Shown here: positions 6,781 to 9,693 of the stretch, one piece after another
How the letters are laid out: each line of letters begins with the position of its first letter
How positions within the stretch are numbered: the stretch's first letter is position 1
Assembly: GCA_002314465.1 (NCBI GenBank)
Contig: DCGA01000017.1
Location: 6,007 to 15,699 of the forward strand
DNA: 9,693 nucleotides
Direction of reading: 5' to 3'
From: a bacterium UBA1790
GTDB taxonomy: Bacteria; Bacteroidota; Bacteroidia; Bacteroidales; Muribaculaceae
Translations under genes and position numbers: made by a program
The notes under the pieces: generated by a model
Told to the model about the DNA's origin: nothing
The model's database searches: none
The model's input: the letters and a program-made list of their open reading frames with translations, nothing else

Positions 6781-6812
6781 TTTGCACAATTGCGTAAAAT
6801 GCAGTATCTTTG
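6781..6812 (+). promoter_or_regulatory. Consensus Bacteroidota promoter of yebC
   Basis: TTTG (6781-6784) and TATCTTTG (6805-6812) match both the -33 TTTG and -7 TAnnTTTG elements perfectly, with a 20-bp spacer. This is the best promoter in the window. Transcription would start at about 6817-6819, leaving a leader of about 100 nt before the ATG at 6918. Confidence 0.82.
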
Positions 6813-6832
6813 TGAGTTATTCGTGGGCTACG

Positions 6833-6878
6833 CACGCGCGTGGTTGCGATAATTGTGGGGCAACGTCTTGTGCCACAA
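6833..6878 (+). promoter_or_regulatory. Structured 5' leader of yebC mRNA
   Basis: The predicted leader contains the 10-bp palindrome CACGCGCGTG (6833-6842). It also has a hairpin with TTGTGG (6853-6858) paired to CCACAA (6873-6878) and an inner CAA/TTG. A competing pairing joins GTTGC (6843-6847) to GCAAC (6860-6864). The last 40 nt before the ATG are A/T-rich and unstructured. It matches no riboswitch class I recognise. Confidence 0.35.
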
Positions 6879-6917
6879 CTACTTGACAATATAAAACAAT
6901 AAAAATATACTTACACA

Positions 6918-7646
6918 ATGGGAAGAGCATTTGAATATCGCAAAGCGCGTATCATGGCGCGTAACAGCAAAAACAGCAAAGCATTTTCAAAATTCAGTAA
7001 AGAAATCACTATGTGCGTGAAGTCGAGCGGTCCCGACCCCGACACCAACTCACGTCTGCGTGCCCTCATGGCATCGGCTAAGTCGGCTGGTATGCCCAAG
7101 GATACTATCGAGCGCGCTATCAAGAAAGCAAGTGACAAGGATGCTAAGGACTACAAGACCGTAATCTATGAGGGATATGCACCCAACGGTATCGCTGTCC
7201 TGGTAGAAACCGCTACCGACAACACCACCCGCACCGTTGCCAACCTGCGCAGCTACTTCAACAAGAAGGGCGGCAGTTTGGGTAACTCAGGTTCGGTGTC
7301 ATTCATGTTCACTCACAAGTGCTATTTCCATGTTACTCCCAAGGACGGTATCTCACTGGACGACCTTGAGCTGGAGCTCATCGACTGCGGTGCCGAGGAG
7401 ATTGAAATGGACGAGGAAGAAATCATGATCAGCGGTGCTTTCGAGGCTAATGGCGAGATTCAGAAGTACCTTGAGGAGAATGGTTTTGAAATCATCAGCA
7501 GCGAGTTTGTATATGACCCCAACGACACTAAGGAACTCACCGCTGAGCAGGTTGCTCAGGTAGAGGCACTCATTGATCTCGTTGAGGACGATGAGGACGT
7601 ACAGAGCGTCTTCACCACTATGCAAGGTCCCGAGACCGAGGAATAA
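6918..7646 (+). CDS. yebC: YebC/PmpR (TACO1) family protein
   Basis: A 242-residue cytoplasmic protein of normal family length. It begins MGRAFEYRKAR, a variant of the family's MAGHSKW-type start, followed by a helical domain with NSRLRALMASAKSAGMPKDTIERAI. The central signature is YEGYAPNGIAVLVETATDN and then RSYFNKKGGSLGNSGSVSFMF. An acidic third domain (EIEMDEEEI, VEDDEDVQ) ends the protein. Members have been annotated as DNA-binding regulators, while mitochondrial TACO1 and bacterial homologues act on translation, reportedly easing stalls at proline-rich stretches. The start at 6918 fits the family and the A-rich run before it. The gene stands alone between its promoter and a stem-loop. 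The regulator label in databases should be treated with care, because the sequence cannot decide between the two roles. Confidence 0.9.
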   Translation: MGRAFEYRKARIMARNSKNSKAFSKFSKEITMCVKSSGPDPDTNSRLRALMASAKSAGMPKDTIERAIKKASDKDAKDYKTVIYEGYAPNGIAVLVETATDNTTRTVANLRSYFNKKGGSLGNSGSVSFMFTHKCYFHVTPKDGISLDDLELELIDCGAEEIEMDEEEIMISGAFEANGEIQKYLEENGFEIISSEFVYDPNDTKELTAEQVAQVEALIDLVEDDEDVQSVFTTMQGPETEE

Positions 7647-7663
7647 TCTCTTGCAATATATCA

Positions 7664-7713
7664 CAAAGAGCCTTACGCGGTACCCACCCGGTGTGGGCCA
7701 CAGGGGCTCTTTG
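7664..7713 (+). terminator. Stem-loop after yebC, possible terminator
   Basis: CAAAGAGCC (7664-7672) pairs perfectly over 9 bp with GGCTCTTTG (7705-7713). Inside it, CCCAC (7683-7687) pairs with GTGGG (7693-7697) around a 5-nt loop. Only a short TTTGATTG follows, so the T-tract is weak. It starts 17 bp past the yebC stop. Confidence 0.55.
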
Positions 7714-7779
7714 ATTGTGTATAGGCGGCATATTATTGCATCCGTGGTGTAGCAATAAGCACTGGTGTTGCGTCTTATG

Positions 7780-7797
7780 TATAAAAAACTTTTTATA
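7780..7797. promoter_or_regulatory. 18-bp palindrome abutting the ABC ATPase start codon
   Basis: TATAAAAA (7780-7787) and TTTTTATA (7790-7797) form a perfect inverted repeat around AC, and the final A is the first base of the ATG. It fills the ribosome-binding region, so an RNA hairpin or a bound protein there could limit translation or transcription. Upstream, TATTATTG (7731-7738) is one base off the -7 consensus, with TTTG at 7710-7713 as a poorly spaced -33, so the promoter of this operon is unclear. Confidence 0.4.
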
Positions 7798-8708
7798 TGG
7801 ATTTTATCGAAATAAAGGATGTTGTGAAGCGCTACTCGGGCCATACGGCGCTCGATGGCGTGAGCCTTAACGTGCCCCAGGGGTGCATTTACGGCTTGCT
7901 GGGCCCCAATGGTGCCGGCAAGACCTCGCTCATTCGCATCATCAACCGCATCACCCGCCAGGATAGCGGTGATGTACTCATAGACGGACGCCACATTACC
8001 GACGACGACGTGACCCGCATCGGCTATCTGCCCGAGGAGCGCGGCCTGTACAAGAAAATGAAGGTGCTCGACCAGATTGTGTATCTTGCTCGACTCAAGG
8101 GCATGCCCCGCGCCATTGCCTACAGCGAGGCACGCAACTGGTTGCAGCGATTCGGACTCGAGGAATGGGCCGACAAGAAACTTGAGGCACTGTCGAAGGG
8201 TATGGCACAGAAGGTACAGTTCATCGCCACAGTGATTCACCGCCCACAGTTACTCATCTTTGATGAGCCGTTCTCGGGATTTGACCCCGTCAATGCCGAG
8301 CAACTCAAGCAAGAAATCCTTGCACTGCGCGACGGTGGGGCAACCATCCTGTTCTCGACCCACAACATGGGGTCGGTGGAGGACCTGTGTGAGCAAATCA
8401 CGCTCATCAACCACGCGCAGGTGGTGCTGCAGGGCAATGTGGACGAAATACGCTACAACCACAAGAAGAACATTATCGCCGTTTCGCTTGAGGGCAAGGA
8501 CGAGTTGCCCGTGCGCGACGACCTCTATACAGTGCTCGAGAAGCAGGGCCACGAGACGTCAATCAAACTTGCCGCTGATGTGGATGTGCGCAGCGCCATC
8601 GCATGGCTCAACGACAACTGCCGTCTCACAGGATTCCACGAAATCCTGCCCAGCATGAACGAGGTATTCATCGAAACAGTCAATAACACTAAAACGCAGC
8701 AGTCATGA
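7797..8708 (+). CDS. ABC transporter ATP-binding protein (NatA-type exporter)
   Basis: A 303-residue nucleotide-binding subunit. Walker A is GPNGAGKT at 36-43; the Q-loop region is replaced by YLPEERGLY at about 77-85, as in NatA-like exporters; the signature is LSKGM at 132-136 in place of LSGGQ; Walker B is LLIFDEP at 152-158; and the switch His is His189 in STHN. After about residue 220 a C-terminal extension of the DUF4162 kind follows (KNIIAVSLEGKDELPV..., ending in NEVFIETV). It should power the permease encoded next by ATP hydrolysis at the inner membrane. NatA of Bacillus exports sodium, but relatives handle drugs or proteins, so substrate is unknown. The stop overlaps the permease start as ATGA, indicating tight co-translation. 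Confidence 0.93.
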   Translation: MDFIEIKDVVKRYSGHTALDGVSLNVPQGCIYGLLGPNGAGKTSLIRIINRITRQDSGDVLIDGRHITDDDVTRIGYLPEERGLYKKMKVLDQIVYLARLKGMPRAIAYSEARNWLQRFGLEEWADKKLEALSKGMAQKVQFIATVIHRPQLLIFDEPFSGFDPVNAEQLKQEILALRDGGATILFSTHNMGSVEDLCEQITLINHAQVVLQGNVDEIRYNHKKNIIAVSLEGKDELPVRDDLYTVLEKQGHETSIKLAADVDVRSAIAWLNDNCRLTGFHEILPSMNEVFIETVNNTKTQQS

Positions 8709-9693
8709 AGAAACTTAAACTTATCATAGCTCGAGAATACAAGGCGATGGTGATGTCTAAGTCATTCATCATTACCACGCTGCTCATGCCGTTGCTCATA
8801 TTCCTGTGCGGCGGTCTTCCTATGCTCATCGGCTACCTTAACAATGCTGGTAGCGAAGCCGAGACAGTGGCTGTCATAGATGAGACCGGCCGTTATGCGG
8901 GAGCGCTCCACGATACCGATAATTACCGCTTCGTGGCATTCCGCGGCGACACCGCGACCAATGCCCGCCAGTTCTATGACAAGAGCGGCGGCGGCATCTC
9001 GGCCGTTGTGATTATCCCTGAAGGCGTAGACTCCACAGCACAGGTGACCGTCTACAGCGAGGAAACCGTTAAGGCCAACCTCCTGACAACACTTAACAAA
9101 GCCATGAGTGACACTCTTACCCGTGCCCGTGTGGCATCGTACGGCGTAGAGGGACTTCAGGACATGATTGACAACAGCACTGTTGATGTGGATGTAAAGA
9201 GCGTTAAGTGGAGCGACGACGGCAGCGAGAGCGAGTCTTCGACCGAGATGGCAATGGTACTGGGACTGGTTCTGTCGCTGTTTACCTATATGTTCGTGCT
9301 CATGTATGGCGCGATGATTATGAACGGAGTGGTCGAGGAGAAGTCTAACCGCATCGTCGAGGTCATTGTGAGTTCGTGCAAACCCTTCCAACTCATGATG
9401 GGCAAGATAGTGGGAATAGGCCTCGTGGGCCTCACCCAGATTGCCGTGTGGACAGCGTTGCTCACTGTCATCGGAGCCGTTTGCGGTACGGTGGCAGGTG
9501 TTGGATTCGGCTTGTCGGGCGGTATGCCTGCGGCCATGGATGCTTCGCAGCAGATGGCTGCCGGCGTCGACGAGGGTATGATGGCCGAGGCCATGCGTAG
9601 CGTGATGTCGATCAACTACCTCCCCATTCTGGTGTGCTTCATTCTGTACTTCATAGGCGGATACCTACTGTATGCATCGCTGTTTGCAGCCTT
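8705..9693 (+). CDS. ABC-2 type permease (NatB-like), 3' truncated by window
   Basis: The start ATG at 8705 overlaps the ATPase stop by 4 bp, and the frame is open to the right edge (329 codons seen). It is probably about three quarters of the protein, judged from the usual ABC-2 exporter length of around 400-450. Membrane segment 1 lies near residues 19-45. A large extracytoplasmic domain occupies about 46-180. Segment 2 follows at about 182-206, then the conserved EEKSNRIVEVIVSS (211-224) and KPFQLMMGKIVG coupling region typical of NatB/ABC2_membrane_3 permeases. Two more hydrophobic stretches (about 230-272 and 304-329) flank a Met-rich loop at 274-301. It should form the membrane channel for the preceding ATPase. 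The substrate cannot be read from the sequence. Confidence 0.9.
   Translation, partial: MKKLKLIIAREYKAMVMSKSFIITTLLMPLLIFLCGGLPMLIGYLNNAGSEAETVAVIDETGRYAGALHDTDNYRFVAFRGDTATNARQFYDKSGGGISAVVIIPEGVDSTAQVTVYSEETVKANLLTTLNKAMSDTLTRARVASYGVEGLQDMIDNSTVDVDVKSVKWSDDGSESESSTEMAMVLGLVLSLFTYMFVLMYGAMIMNGVVEEKSNRIVEVIVSSCKPFQLMMGKIVGIGLVGLTQIAVWTALLTVIGAVCGTVAGVGFGLSGGMPAAMDASQQMAAGVDEGMMAEAMRSVMSINYLPILVCFILYFIGGYLLYASLFAA

Noticed and set aside
6819..6917. Known riboswitch upstream of yebC
   Set aside because: No conserved core of any riboswitch class I know is visible; only generic hairpins.
7710..7738. Promoter for the ABC operon (TTTG ... TATTATTG)
   Set aside because: The -7 box has one mismatch and the spacer is only 17 bp; noted inside the palindrome entry but too weak for its own entry.
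7353..8240. Minus-strand open frame (295 codons) across the end of yebC and start of the ABC ATPase
   Set aside because: It spans two real genes and the stem-loop between them with no family signature; an antisense artefact.
8762..9391. Minus-strand open frame (209 codons) inside the permease
   Set aside because: The + strand here encodes a clear ABC-2 permease joined by ATGA to its ATPase; the antisense frame is His-rich with no motif.

Overview
The window looks like chromosomal DNA of a gut-type Bacteroidales bacterium (Bacteroidota), perhaps Muribaculaceae or a relative; the family-level guess is inference. The evidence is three promoter boxes of the Bacteroidota form TAnnTTTG, A-rich ribosome-binding regions in place of strong Shine-Dalgarno sites, a lipoprotein with the C-x-K-(D/E)2 surface-export signal, outer-membrane proteins ending in Phe, and families typical of the phylum (GIN/DUF2807, DUF4988-type N-terminus). 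All genes are on the + strand. No tRNA, rRNA, CRISPR array, transposase or phage gene was seen.

Layout. (1) 1-1532: 3' part of a PAP2-type phosphatase whose second half looks like an outer-membrane beta-barrel. (2) 1634-5125: a probable operon of a tRNA-dihydrouridine synthase (dusB), a secreted GIN-domain protein and a surface lipoprotein combining a coiled coil, a collagen-like GXX tract, a beta-rich domain and an SGNH/GDSL esterase. It is driven by a promoter so close to dusB that the mRNA should be leaderless or nearly so, and it ends at a stem-loop terminator. (3) 4969-5179: an unusual intergenic region with three octamer arrays around that terminator. (4) 5280-6768: a stand-alone FadL/OmpP1-type outer-membrane channel with its own promoter and a strong terminator. 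(5) 6781-7713: a YebC/TACO1-family gene with a consensus promoter and a roughly 100-nt structured leader. (6) 7797-9693: an ABC exporter pair, ATPase and ABC-2 permease, overlapping by ATGA; the permease runs off the window.

Most genes are ordinary core or envelope genes, and three or four deal with the cell envelope (phosphatase-barrel, GIN protein, surface esterase, FadL channel). I see no convincing new defence or mobile system. The most unusual signal is the repeat structure between the esterase and FadL genes: six NNGGTTAA octamers, then five TCGANNNN octamers in exact phase, a terminator hairpin, and five TTAACCNN octamers in the opposite orientation whose variable letters run in nearly the same + strand order as the first set.
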